From Reichenbachiella ulvae (GTDB lineage Bacteria; Bacteroidota; Bacteroidia; Cytophagales; Cyclobacteriaceae), in NCBI RefSeq assembly GCF_025833875.1, contig NZ_JAOYOD010000001.1, positions 2,914,001 to 2,978,000 on the forward strand: a stretch of 64,000 nucleotides of DNA, in the 5' to 3' direction. The notes under the pieces were generated by a model, which saw only the letters and a program-made list of their open reading frames with translations, did not search any database and was not told the DNA's origin. This document shows positions 45,254-55,163 of the stretch, one piece after another; positions within the stretch are counted from its first letter, which is position 1, and every line of letters begins with the position of its first letter. Position numbers and translations under genes: made by a program.

Positions 45254-47326
45254 CTATTTCAATTTCCACACAAGCACATCGGCCGTGGATAGACCCTGAT
45301 CACCGATCAGGATTTTGGCATTAGCTGGTAATTGCATTTTATAATCTTCATTGGAGTAGTTCATAGCAATACCAAACCCGTCACGATACTCCACAATGAC
45401 CCCCTTAGGGTAGTTCTCAATCGCTATTCCCAACTGCTTATACAGTTTCTCCAAAACAGCGTATTCCAGTTTACCCTCATGACTATCGGCTCCTACGTAG
45501 GTCACGCTTCCTTTTCCTAGTTCATTGAAAGTGACAGCCGCCTTGCCTTGATAAAAATCACTGGCGTATTGCCCCCAGGTCTCGGTACCTTCATTGGGCT
45601 TGAGTACATCCCCCCAACTTGTCCAGGAGAACTCTTCCCCTTCAAAGGCCACTGAATTTGAATCATATGATCTCAGGAGATCGTAAAATTCTATTTCGCT
45701 TCCGATCAGCTCATAGATCGGTGCTGCATGACTGGCCTCCCATAGGTGCCCCTTTTCGTCCTGATGTCCAGTTCGACAAGACATCACCAGATGCCCCCCA
45801 TTCTTCACATATTCAGTTAATTTTTGAATCAAACCTCTATCCATTTGCTGATAGGCGGGCAATACCATGACCGGATATTGGGAAAAATCAGAAGTATCCC
45901 GAATGAAATCAACGGGAGCTCCAAAGGCCTTTAGCGCTTTATAATACTTCAGTACATGCTCTTCCGTATTCCACACTTTGGTTTGTTTGTTTTGATTGAT
46001 GGCCACCGTATTGTCTGGATCATAAAGGATGGCAGTTTTTCGATCGAGGTATTCCTGAGGAACTATGGATTTTTTATAACTCTTTCTCAACAGTTCTACT
46101 TCCTCGATAAATTTCTGATACTCTAATCCCCCTCTGGTAGGTGTCACTCCATCAGGCCCTACTATACCGTAGTGGTACTGCTCATAGCCATAGATGGGTG
46201 CTCTAAAACGATAGGTACAAGTAAACTTGCTCCCACCAGCAAAGACATGCCACAACCATAGACGTACTGCTCCTGGCAGAGGCTGGGAGTTGATCTGTCC
46301 CCAATTGACTTGTCCAGGCTGTAACTCCATAACACCATAGATGGGACTTAGTGGACGGAAATAATCATTGGCCATAGCAATCCTAGAGTACTCACCTACA
46401 CGATACCCTTTCGGGCCTATGCCTTTGTGATCCCCATATACCATGTAGCGGGTATAGGTAATAAAATCCAGTTCCTGACTCTTGCCAATAAAACTGGCAC
46501 CATACATCGGAATATAATTGGTGGTAACCCACTGATCTGAAGAAGCGTGCTCTCGGATAGTAACTGCCTGCTGATCGAGGAAACTCGCCGTTTCTTCATT
46601 GCAAAATCGATTGTGATCCAGACGCTGGTAAAGGTTCATGCCCCATTGTCCATGTTTAGGGAGATTGATTTCAGAAAAATCACTGTAGGTTCCACTCCAG
46701 AAATTGGTTCCCCAAGCCGTATTGAGCGCATCAATGCTCTTGTATTTTGCCTCCAGCCATATACGAAACCTCTTTACTGCATCTTGGCTATAATCCACTA
46801 CAGGGCGCGGCTCATTGTCCAACTGCCAGCCCATGATTCGATCATCCTGACCATAGTGTTTGGCCAGCTCTACAATCAATTTTTGAGAATATGCTCTATA
46901 GAACTCGTTGGAAAAAGAAGCATGCTGACGTGAGCCGTGATCCATAGTGGTGCCATCCTCATGAGTGATCAGAATATCTGGATGCTTTCGAACCAGCCAC
47001 ACAGGTGGAGTAGCTGTAGATGTACACATGATGACTTTGAGGTCGTGCTTAGCGGCCAGGGCAACTGCCTTGTCCAACCATTCAAAATCATAGACGCCCT
47101 CTTGTGGCTCTAGCTGGGCCCAAGCAAATTCAGCGAAATGGGTAAACTCAAAACCCATATCTGCAATTTTCTTTAAATCACGATCCCACTGTGACTCCTC
47201 CCAGTGCTCTGGATAATAGTAGGCACCGACACTTGTCAGTTGATCTGTTGGAAATGCTTCCTTAAGTGATTGGGCAAAGCTGCTCACACTGCCCATCAGC
47301 AAAATCGCGATAATAATTTTTCTCAT
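45254..47326 (-). CDS. GH42 beta-galactosidase
   Basis: ATG 47326 (MRKIIIAILLMGSVSSFAQ) gives a clear signal peptide and has GAGAA upstream; the TTG/ATG codons before it are less likely. Of 690 residues, the barrel is GH42: VGAYYYPEHWEESQWDRDLK, FAWAQLEPQEG, IMGWQLDNEPRP with the acid/base Glu (~171) and YGYEQYHYG with the nucleophile (~381). A trimerisation-like domain follows (LPAYQQMDRGLIQKL, NGGHLVMSCRTGHQDE). The enzyme cuts terminal beta-galactose from galacto-oligosaccharides. The exported form suggests it acts on periplasmic products of the GH53 galactanase. Confidence 0.93.
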   Translation of the reverse strand: MRKIIIAILLMGSVSSFAQSLKEAFPTDQLTSVGAYYYPEHWEESQWDRDLKKIADMGFEFTHFAEFAWAQLEPQEGVYDFEWLDKAVALAAKHDLKVIMCTSTATPPVWLVRKHPDILITHEDGTTMDHGSRQHASFSNEFYRAYSQKLIVELAKHYGQDDRIMGWQLDNEPRPVVDYSQDAVKRFRIWLEAKYKSIDALNTAWGTNFWSGTYSDFSEINLPKHGQWGMNLYQRLDHNRFCNEETASFLDQQAVTIREHASSDQWVTTNYIPMYGASFIGKSQELDFITYTRYMVYGDHKGIGPKGYRVGEYSRIAMANDYFRPLSPIYGVMELQPGQVNWGQINSQPLPGAVRLWLWHVFAGGSKFTCTYRFRAPIYGYEQYHYGIVGPDGVTPTRGGLEYQKFIEEVELLRKSYKKSIVPQEYLDRKTAILYDPDNTVAINQNKQTKVWNTEEHVLKYYKALKAFGAPVDFIRDTSDFSQYPVMVLPAYQQMDRGLIQKLTEYVKNGGHLVMSCRTGHQDEKGHLWEASHAAPIYELIGSEIEFYDLLRSYDSNSVAFEGEEFSWTSWGDVLKPNEGTETWGQYASDFYQGKAAVTFNELGKGSVTYVGADSHEGKLEYAVLEKLYKQLGIAIENYPKGVIVEYRDGFGIAMNYSNEDYKMQLPANAKILIGDQGLSTADVLVWKLK

Positions 47327-47351
47327 ATCAAATTCTCGTTTCTCGTAACTA

Positions 47352-48790
47352 TTAATCTCTAAACTCAAATACCTCAGAAGGAGTGCGAGCTTTATTCATC
47401 AGACCTGATAGAAGCGCAACCTTTGATGTGTTTTCATCCGCCAAATCCCTCGACTCAGAAGGATCATCTGGTAAATAATATAACTCTTCGGTAGTATTAG
47501 CCGAATCCAGGAGGTTATACTTCACCAATTTCCAGCCATCACTTATCAAAGCTTGACGTCCTCCTAACTCATAAAACTCCCAATACAAATATTCGTGCTT
47601 CTTTTGATCTTCCGTCTCACCAAGCAAAGTGGGGAGAAATGATATGCCATCAAGATTGGCTGGTAGCTCTGCGCCCACTATGTCTGCTATGGTAGGCATC
47701 ACATCCCAAAAAGCTGAAGGATGATCTGTTTGCAAAGCCGGCTCAACCTTTCCAGGCCATCGGACAATCATAGGTACCCGAATACCTCCTTCATAAAGGT
47801 CACGCTTATACCCTCTAAATGGACCGTTGCTATCAAAGTAATCCGGATCAGCCCCGCCCTCCTGGTGTGGACCATTGTCCGAGGTAAATACGACGATCGT
47901 ATTTTCAGCCAAACCAAGCTCCTCCAATTTGGCCATCAACTCTCCAACCTCTCGATCGAGCACTTCTACCATGGCGGCAAATGCAGCTCGAGGTTTCTCT
48001 GCCGACCCTATGGCCCCATTCTGAATCGCTCCTCTCCATAATCCACTCCGTCGTAGGCAGTCTCAGGATCGAATTGGCCTGCATATTGGTTCAGCTCTTC
48101 TTCAGGTACTTTCATTTCTGCATGCGGCAAGGCGCTGGCGTAGTACAAAAAGAAAGGACTCTCTGCATTGTCCTCTAGAAACTTGAGTGCTTCCCGATGA
48201 ATGAGGTCAGGTGCATACTGCTCTTCCTGCCCATTTCGATTCCCTGTCAAAACAATCTTTTCATCATTGTGCCAAAGCTGGTCTGGAAAATAATGGTGCG
48301 CCAGTGTCTGGCTATAAAATCCATAAAACTCGTCAAAGCCTTGTAAGTTGGGATCTCCTTCGGTATCCAGGTAGCCTAAACCCCACTTGCCAAAAGCTCC
48401 AGTCACATACTCACTTTTTTGTAGCATCTCTGCCAGGGTGTAAGCCTCCGCTTCTAATGGCCAATTCCCTACGGGCTCCACCCGAATATTGCCTCTAACA
48501 GGCGTATGCCCTGTCGTCTGTCCTGTGAGCAGTGCTGATCTGGATGGCGAACAAACGGTACTGCCTGCATAGTGCTGGGTAAAAAGCATCCCTTGCTTTG
48601 CCAGTCGATCTATATTCGGGGTTTTGAACTTCTGCTGACCATAGCAACTAAGGTCTCCATAGCCCAAATCATCAGCCAATATATACACGATATTGGGACG
48701 AGAGGCTTCTTGTTTGCAGCCTACCAGTAGCAGCACAAAAACCATCAATAGTGAGTAGGTCCAATAGAACATTCTGGCTTTAATCATCAT
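47352..48790 (-). pseudogene. S1-family sulfatase, frameshifted
   Basis: The N-terminal frame (48790-48008) has a lipoprotein signal (VFVLLLVGC), NIVYILADDLGYGD (metal site) and VCSPSRSALLTGQ, whose Cys (~79) is the formylglycine precursor. It stops after ERFRMGP. The C-terminal frame continues AIGSAEKPRAAFAAMVEVLD to TSDNGPHQ and ends at 47352. Adding one C to the CCCC run at 48014-48017 (a G on the coding strand) fuses both into one normal ~480-residue sulfatase. So there is a one-base deletion or a sequencing error. It would remove sulfate from a sugar, which is unusual for land-plant pectin. Its start overlaps the upstream esterase gene by 4 bp. Confidence 0.85.
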
Positions 48791-49557
48791 TTTACTAAAG
48801 CTGACAATCCACAGTCCTCCAATTTTTTAATGGCTTCTGACACCAATTCAGCATTAATTTTGGCACCTGCCTTATTGGTATGAGTATGGTCCTCTATAAA
48901 AAGTTTTTTTGTCACATAGTCCTGTCCTAATTCTTCATACTTAGTCGCTACCAAATCATTTAGATCTATGAAATAGGCCCCTTCCATTTCGGCAGCCTCT
49001 TTGGCCCATTGGGTATAGTCATTGGTATTGCGTGTGATTTTTCCATCCTCCCATATGTTCCTGGCGACCAGCGAACAGACAATAGGAATGGCTCCTTTTG
49101 CTTTTGTGTCAGCCACGTATTTTCTAATGTACCAACCGTAGGACTTCACGATCTCACGACGTTTGGTCAATATATTATCTATTTCCTCTGTCTCTTCACC
49201 ATTTCCTTTGATGGTACCTCTTGCTCTAAAATCATCATTGACAGGGCCCGAATCATTGTGACCAAACTGAATGATCACGTAATCGCCTTCCTGCAATTGA
49301 TCATGCACATCATTCCATCTCCCCTCCTGGATATAGGTACGGCTACTTCTTCCTCCCATGGCTTTGTTGACCACAGAAACTTTCGTCGTATCCAGCTCGT
49401 CTGACAAAAAGGAACCCCATCCCCAGAGTCCGCCTCCTCCTTTTCCACTGCCGCATCTCACAGTAGAATCTCCTACCAGATAAACCGTAGGCTTCTCAGG
49501 TGGCACTAATCCTACAAATAGCAATGCGATGGTTAATATTTTAGATAACAATGTCAT
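48787..49557 (-). CDS. CE12-type SGNH esterase (rhamnogalacturonan acetylesterase-like)
   Basis: 256 residues with a signal peptide. SGNH blocks are in order: VYLVGDSTVRCGSGKGGGG (nucleophile Ser ~32), WGSFLSDEL and VVNKAMGGRSSRTYIQEGRW (Gly), VIIQFGHNDSGPVND (Asn), and IEDHTHTNKAGA (Asp/His pair). This pattern is that of CE12 esterases, which remove acetyl groups from rhamnogalacturonan or xylan. It is coupled to the sulfatase by an ATGA overlap. A second, longer CE12-type protein lies at 55153-56508. Confidence 0.9.
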   Translation of the reverse strand: MTLLSKILTIALLFVGLVPPEKPTVYLVGDSTVRCGSGKGGGGLWGWGSFLSDELDTTKVSVVNKAMGGRSSRTYIQEGRWNDVHDQLQEGDYVIIQFGHNDSGPVNDDFRARGTIKGNGEETEEIDNILTKRREIVKSYGWYIRKYVADTKAKGAIPIVCSLVARNIWEDGKITRNTNDYTQWAKEAAEMEGAYFIDLNDLVATKYEELGQDYVTKKLFIEDHTHTNKAGAKINAELVSEAIKKLEDCGLSALVK

Positions 49558-49574
49558 TTCAATAATTATTTTTA

Positions 49575-52382
49575 TTAGTTAAATGTCTTTTCTTCAAGTT
49601 CCACCAGCTCTACTGGACCTAACAGTCCAGATGGTTGAGCCTCCCAATGATCCGCATGAAATAACTTATCCTCACCTCTATTTTCTGCATCATGGGCGGG
49701 AAAATTAATGTTATAAAAGCGCTGATACGTTTGTCCAGACTCGTCCATGTGCTTGATCCTATTAGCCATCAGATTGCTGACGAGTACTTTTAGTTCATTG
49801 GTTTCCTTCAACTTTTCACTCGGAATGGTCAGCTCATAGACTGGCCCGATCAATGTCTCAAGGTATGCTCCATTGAGATAGACTTGTGCACTCTCATGCA
49901 CTTTACCAAGACGGATTTGGTAAGCGGCTGCCTTCTCTGCAGGCTTTTCGAAAGTAGTGGTATAAGTAGCTGTTCCAGAAAACCTGGATGCTTTGACATC
50001 CTCAAATTTCGTCCATGAGGATAGGCTCGATAGCGTTCGACTCTCGGGCAAATCAGGGCCGCCCTTCGTAAATACTACCTCCCATTCACCCTTGATTTTT
50101 TGCGTTTCACCTTCTGTATAGTAGGAGAAAGAATTTCCTTCAAAGGGTGTTTCAGCACAAACAACCAAACAGCTTTCGCCAGGTGCCAACTGCAAATACA
50201 CCGATTGTCCATTGGTTTGAGCGATTCCTTTTTCCCCTGTCATAGGATCAAACAAATAAGCATGAGCTGCTCCCTTGGCCATTGGTACCCACTGATCGAT
50301 TCTCTCCTCGCCCCAATTAGCTATCAGATAAAGGGTATTCCCCTCGTATTTCTTCCGATTGAATTGCAATCCCAACTGGGTCATGGATTCGACAGGCAAC
50401 TGAACCACTGTTAGCAATTCTTCTAATGATGAGGCGACAGCTGCCGTAGCTCCCATCTTTTCTTTCAAACTAAGCAGTTCCTGTTGCCTTTTCTCAAGAT
50501 CATTTAACCCTGGAACATCCTTTGGCATATCTCCATGAAAAAGCACCTTAACTCCTGCATTAGCCGACTCAAGCAATTTACGCATGGTTGCCACTGGGAT
50601 ATAAGTGGTTTTTGGGATCAAAATGGCCTGATAAGCATTGCCTTGACTCACAATCTGATTGGCATCCACCTTGAGATTAGCAATCTGTTTGTCAGAAATC
50701 AAATCAAATGCGACTCCTTTTTCTAAGAGGGTATCACCTAACAATTTGACTTGAGATTTGTAAAAATTGCCTCTAATATCAAAATGCTCTAGTAATCCAT
50801 GTCCGCGCTCTGCATAGCGATCATAAACAGGAAAATAAACCAAAACATCATTGTCCGGTTGGCTATTCTGCATGAATGACTGAATTCGGGCGATATATTC
50901 GTTCAGTTTCGAAAAATCATCCCACCAGGTATTGCGGTCATTGGCATGGATAGCTGCGTAAAACAACCAGCCTGGCCATACTTCATCATCCGGACTATAG
51001 GCCGTACCATGATAAAACACATGATTAACCCCTCCTAATAGATACCTCTCCAGGTTTTTTCTGATATCCGCCAGTGAAGATTGAAAATGATCATTCAGCC
51101 AGGTAGCTGACTCAGATGAGCTCAACCTTTTTCCATTCACATTGGCTGCAGATGAGGCAAACTTGATCTTTAGTATTTCTGTACCTTCGGTCTCTGGGAT
51201 GTCCACCTGCGCATACAGATCCAAAATATTAGCGGGTGAGCCATGTGCCTGATTGCGAATGATGGCGTCATATTGTCTCGACCATGATTTCCATTCGTTG
51301 GTGAAGTTTTCGCTGATCAACTGCTCTACCGTAGCACGGTAGTCCATCAGTACTCTCTTGCTGGTCTCTCCTTCACGTTGACCTAACAATTCTGGCAAAT
51401 AGCCTCTCAGGTCATACCCATTCAACTGCTGAAAAGCATCGAACATCTCAGGGGTCCAATCTGCCTGTCCTCTGGCATCATCTACTTCATAAGAATCATT
51501 AAAAAATGCCCTGAGAGTTCCTAAATCGCAATCCTTGAATGCAGAATCAAATTTCGAAAAATAGACCTGAATGGCCGATTTAGAGAAATGGTCAATGACA
51601 TTGCCTTCACCAGCCGGAGCAGCCCGCTCTACCATTTTGCCATGCCATCCCATAAACAAGGCATACAGTTGCCATTCGCCATCAGGTGCAGTCCAATCTA
51701 GCTTGCCATTTTTCACACGGTCAGTGAGGTTCAATGTGTTACCTGCTTGGTCATAAGCCATCAGGCAAATCAACGGTAGCTCCTTTTCAAACTTCACCTG
51801 ATCCAAAGCCAACTCCTGTAAATTATCGTTCGCAGCAATAGGAAACTTGATTTGATCTATCCCAACGGGATCTCCTACCGCCCTTACCATAGGCTGCTGG
51901 ATATATTGGATTTTTTCCTTGAGTGACTGACCTGATTTCAAAACATAGGTTTTATGAAGGACATTCCTCGGCGCTTCATTTTCTCCAATCCAGGGGCCTC
52001 CGAATGGCCAGCCTGTTCCGGTGGCCATATCTACTCCCAGTCCAAGTCTTTCAGCTTCTTCGAGCGTGTGAACAAGCATGTCCACCCACTCTTCGCTAAG
52101 AAAATCAATGAACTGATCCTCCTGCCCTTTCACTCCGAAAATGGGAGTAATTTCTACTCCACCAAATCCAACTTCCTTGAATGATTCAAGCTCTGATGTT
52201 ATGCCCTCTTTGGTCACAGCACTCCCATGCCACCACCAGCGAGTCCAGGGTTTGGTCTCTGCTGTGACCTCCGGCCAATCAATTGCCAGTGGTTTCTCAC
52301 GTTCCGTACATGAGGCCAATAATAGAAGAACAAATAGAATTATGTGTTGTAGTCTTGTCATTCGTATTAGTGTGTTTGTCAT
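49575..52382 (-). CDS. GH106 alpha-L-rhamnosidase
   Basis: 935 residues (ATG 52382; ATG 52361 also possible) with a lipobox (LLLLASC). The N-terminal catalytic region has the GH106 hallmark PWTRWWWHGSAVTKEGI, GGVEITPIFG and AERLGLGVDMATGTGWPFGG. A long (beta/alpha) core with several acidic candidates follows. The C-terminal jelly-roll (TYTTTFEKPAEKAAAYQIRL, VHESAQVYLNGAYLETLIGP) is also usual for the family. It releases alpha-L-rhamnose from rhamnogalacturonan or arabinogalactan caps. Its start abuts the GH31 stop, and a rhamnose mutarotase gene lies two genes upstream. Confidence 0.9.
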   Translation of the reverse strand: MTNTLIRMTRLQHIILFVLLLLASCTEREKPLAIDWPEVTAETKPWTRWWWHGSAVTKEGITSELESFKEVGFGGVEITPIFGVKGQEDQFIDFLSEEWVDMLVHTLEEAERLGLGVDMATGTGWPFGGPWIGENEAPRNVLHKTYVLKSGQSLKEKIQYIQQPMVRAVGDPVGIDQIKFPIAANDNLQELALDQVKFEKELPLICLMAYDQAGNTLNLTDRVKNGKLDWTAPDGEWQLYALFMGWHGKMVERAAPAGEGNVIDHFSKSAIQVYFSKFDSAFKDCDLGTLRAFFNDSYEVDDARGQADWTPEMFDAFQQLNGYDLRGYLPELLGQREGETSKRVLMDYRATVEQLISENFTNEWKSWSRQYDAIIRNQAHGSPANILDLYAQVDIPETEGTEILKIKFASSAANVNGKRLSSSESATWLNDHFQSSLADIRKNLERYLLGGVNHVFYHGTAYSPDDEVWPGWLFYAAIHANDRNTWWDDFSKLNEYIARIQSFMQNSQPDNDVLVYFPVYDRYAERGHGLLEHFDIRGNFYKSQVKLLGDTLLEKGVAFDLISDKQIANLKVDANQIVSQGNAYQAILIPKTTYIPVATMRKLLESANAGVKVLFHGDMPKDVPGLNDLEKRQQELLSLKEKMGATAAVASSLEELLTVVQLPVESMTQLGLQFNRKKYEGNTLYLIANWGEERIDQWVPMAKGAAHAYLFDPMTGEKGIAQTNGQSVYLQLAPGESCLVVCAETPFEGNSFSYYTEGETQKIKGEWEVVFTKGGPDLPESRTLSSLSSWTKFEDVKASRFSGTATYTTTFEKPAEKAAAYQIRLGKVHESAQVYLNGAYLETLIGPVYELTIPSEKLKETNELKVLVSNLMANRIKHMDESGQTYQRFYNINFPAHDAENRGEDKLFHADHWEAQPSGLLGPVELVELEEKTFN

Positions 52383-54794
52383 CTATCGAATATTAATTTC
52401 AATGCGTTGTCCATACTTTTTCATCACATCAAAAGATAGCGTTCCATTATCATAGCTCCATTCTTTCAGTCGTTTTGACTTCTTACCTGATGTCACACGG
52501 ATATCTTCGGGTTTCTCAGATGTCTTAATTTTAACAGAATAGGTTCGGTCTGGCAATTCGTATCCCATCGTATTTTCCGCAATCACAATGGCTTTACCCT
52601 CCTCCTTCTCAGAATATTCAATGGAGGTGGTGGTGTACTCTCCTGATTGGTAATCCAGCGTACGTCCATCATCTTCATATAGCTCATAAGATGCCTGGCT
52701 ACCTGGGTAAATGGTCAATACCAAATGATCCAGTGGGTTTTGATCGATGTACTGTACTGGCAACTGACTTGGCACAATGCTGCCAGCCTTGTAGAAAATA
52801 GGCATCTGATCCAGCGGGGTAACGACATGAACATCCCGTCCTCCTTCATATATTTCCCCATCCCAGTGGTTGTACCATTTTCCATCAGGCAGGTACAGCG
52901 GTCTGGATTTTGCACCCTTTGTGGTGACTGGACATACTAAGATTGACTCTCCTAACAGATATTGGTCGGTGATGTTGTAGGTATTTATATCATCTTGATT
53001 CTCCAAAACCAAAGCACGCATGATGGGCATACCCGTTTGATAAGTTTCCCAACCTGCTGTGTACAGATAAGGGATAAGACTGTATCGAAGGCTGTCATAT
53101 GTTTTGAATATTCGTTGTGCCTCTTCGCCATAGTTCCAAGGCTCTTTATAACCTGGATGATCCATCCCAAACAAATGGGCGATTGGTCCTAATAAACCAA
53201 ACTGAGTCCAACGAATGTACAATTCGGGATCTGCGTTGTGCTCAAATCCCCCCATACAATGTGTCCAATAACTCACCCCGGATAGTCCTATATTCAACCC
53301 TGCTTTGATCACGGGTTCAAAATATTGCCACTCGCTAGGCCAGTCACCAGCAAAGATGAATGGATAGCGCTGAATTCCGGCGAAACCTTCGCGCGTATGG
53401 TTCATACCTCTGATCTGGTTGTACTGCTGAAATTTTTCGTAAGGTGCCTTGGCATAGGCTATAGGAAAAACATTGTGAAGCTTATAAATTTCTTTACCAG
53501 TAGGCCCCACTTTATCACTTTCATTGGCTTTGCGACCAAAAGCACTTCCTTCATCCGTCTTTAGAAACATGGCGCCTTGATCTGCTACTCGCTTCACGCC
53601 ATTTTCCCACCACCAGTCAGTAGCTTCCTGATCAAAAAAATTGACAAACTCTCCCGGGTTATTTTCTTCAGGATAGACATAGCCTTTTTCTCGCGCCTGA
53701 TCCAAAAGGTCAAGTGTATTGCCATTGTCAAATCTCGGGCGTAAATGCACGCCAGCCATGTTGATATTCATGGCATAAAGACTGTCAAACATAGCCTCAG
53801 GATCATCAAAAGTTTCTCTCCACTCAAAACTTGTAGCGCCCTTACCTCCATTTTTTCCAAAAATCCGCCAGGTAGAATCCAAATGCAAGATGTCAATCGG
53901 GATTCCCAATTCTCTGAATTTCTTAACCAATGCAACCACATACTGCGTGGAAGTCATCTCTTCGTACCCCCAGGTACCACCGCTGTAGGTTCCCACATGT
54001 AGACCAAAAGCAAACCGGTTTATCATCGGCGATTTGCCAGTCACATCTGTATAAGCATCCAGGATCTCAGAAAAATCGGGTCCGTAAATAAAGTAGTAAT
54101 CCAATTCTCCACCTTCAGCCCCAAAATTGTAGGCATCCGAAGCTGAAGCACCCATATCCCAGGAGCTCTTAAAAGAGTTGTGAAGAAAAATTCCATAGCC
54201 TCTGGTGCTCATAAAAAACGGGACAGGGCAGTAATTGGCCTGCAGTACATCATAGGCACCGATTAGGTGTGGCCTACCTTCGCCTCGTCCAACATTGAGT
54301 TCTACTGATCTGCCTGTGCGGTCCAATTGATCCATTCTCTCCCCGAATCCAAAAAAGTGCTCATTGGGAAGCAGTGTTTTCTTGCTCAGAACTGTCTCAT
54401 TACTTTTAGTATGCCCCATGCCTTTAGACAAAAGATGGCCTTCGGCATTATAGACTTGAATTGAAAATGGGGACTTATTAACTACTAATTTCAGTTCATT
54501 CGTTTGAAAGGTGAAAGCTTCAGTAGTTTCCTCAGTTTCAACAGGCACCTCATCCCAATCATATTTAATAACCATGTAAGGCTCTGGCGCCTCAAAATCC
54601 CGATCCCAACTGGTACGTACCCGAACCATACGATCCTGGCAAAACTCCAGCCGTACATCTGCATCGGTATAGGGTAGGGTAACTATATTCCCTTCCTTTT
54701 TAAAGCCGCTAGTATAATCACCAACAAGCTGCTGCGCTTTTGCGGTTCCTATCAACAATACTGTCAACATGAAATAAAACAGTCCTCTTTTCAT
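52383..54794 (-). CDS. GH31 alpha-glycosidase
   Basis: 803 residues with a signal peptide (VLLIGTAKAQ). The N-terminal beta sandwich (to ~240) includes FFGFGERMDQLDRTGRSVEL. The TIM barrel carries IPIDILHLDSTWR, the nucleophile Asp in MFLKTDEGSAF (~413) and the acid/base Asp in FAGDWPSEWQY (~483). A DUF5110-like C-terminal domain follows (YPGSQASYELYEDDG). GH31 includes alpha-glucosidases, xylosidases and galactosidases, and the barrel motif does not settle which. In this setting an alpha-xylosidase or alpha-galactosidase acting on a side chain is plausible. Confidence 0.9.
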   Translation of the reverse strand: MKRGLFYFMLTVLLIGTAKAQQLVGDYTSGFKKEGNIVTLPYTDADVRLEFCQDRMVRVRTSWDRDFEAPEPYMVIKYDWDEVPVETEETTEAFTFQTNELKLVVNKSPFSIQVYNAEGHLLSKGMGHTKSNETVLSKKTLLPNEHFFGFGERMDQLDRTGRSVELNVGRGEGRPHLIGAYDVLQANYCPVPFFMSTRGYGIFLHNSFKSSWDMGASASDAYNFGAEGGELDYYFIYGPDFSEILDAYTDVTGKSPMINRFAFGLHVGTYSGGTWGYEEMTSTQYVVALVKKFRELGIPIDILHLDSTWRIFGKNGGKGATSFEWRETFDDPEAMFDSLYAMNINMAGVHLRPRFDNGNTLDLLDQAREKGYVYPEENNPGEFVNFFDQEATDWWWENGVKRVADQGAMFLKTDEGSAFGRKANESDKVGPTGKEIYKLHNVFPIAYAKAPYEKFQQYNQIRGMNHTREGFAGIQRYPFIFAGDWPSEWQYFEPVIKAGLNIGLSGVSYWTHCMGGFEHNADPELYIRWTQFGLLGPIAHLFGMDHPGYKEPWNYGEEAQRIFKTYDSLRYSLIPYLYTAGWETYQTGMPIMRALVLENQDDINTYNITDQYLLGESILVCPVTTKGAKSRPLYLPDGKWYNHWDGEIYEGGRDVHVVTPLDQMPIFYKAGSIVPSQLPVQYIDQNPLDHLVLTIYPGSQASYELYEDDGRTLDYQSGEYTTTSIEYSEKEEGKAIVIAENTMGYELPDRTYSVKIKTSEKPEDIRVTSGKKSKRLKEWSYDNGTLSFDVMKKYGQRIEINIR

Positions 54795-54833
54795 CTTCTC
54801 ATCATTTATTAATTGGTAAGCCTACGATATCTA

Positions 54834-55163
54834 TCAGGCCAAATAAAACACTTCGGGCATTGCAACAGTGACTGGAGAATTATCATCGTTAACCTCCATC
54901 AAATCTGCCATATATGCCCACCATTTCTTCACTATCTCTTCTTTTCCTAAATCTTGACTACCTCCTTCTCCACTTACTTTTTGGAAGCCAAAAAGGGAAT
55001 TAGTCTCCTCATCAAAAAATATAGAATACTCTGACACCCCCGATTCCTTCAGCAATTCCTGCAATTCAGGCCATATTTCGTCATGTCTCTTTTTATATTC
55101 CTGAATATTTCCAGGCTTTAATTTCATTTTAAATGCTACTCTGCTCTTCATCTTAATATCCAT
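54834..55163 (-). CDS. rhaM: L-rhamnose mutarotase
   Basis: 109 residues (ATG 55163; an ATG at 55151 gives the more usual start MKSRVAFKMKLKPG). Family features are AFKMKLKPGNIQEYKKRHDE with the conserved His, SEYSIFFDEETNSLFGF, KWWAYMADLM and the C-terminal MPEVFYLA. It interconverts anomers of L-rhamnose in the cytoplasm, feeding rhamnose isomerase. Its start overlaps the end of the CE12-type gene by 11 bp. It supports rhamnose as a real product of this locus. Confidence 0.92.
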   Translation of the reverse strand: MDIKMKSRVAFKMKLKPGNIQEYKKRHDEIWPELQELLKESGVSEYSIFFDEETNSLFGFQKVSGEGGSQDLGKEEIVKKWWAYMADLMEVNDDNSPVTVAMPEVFYLA

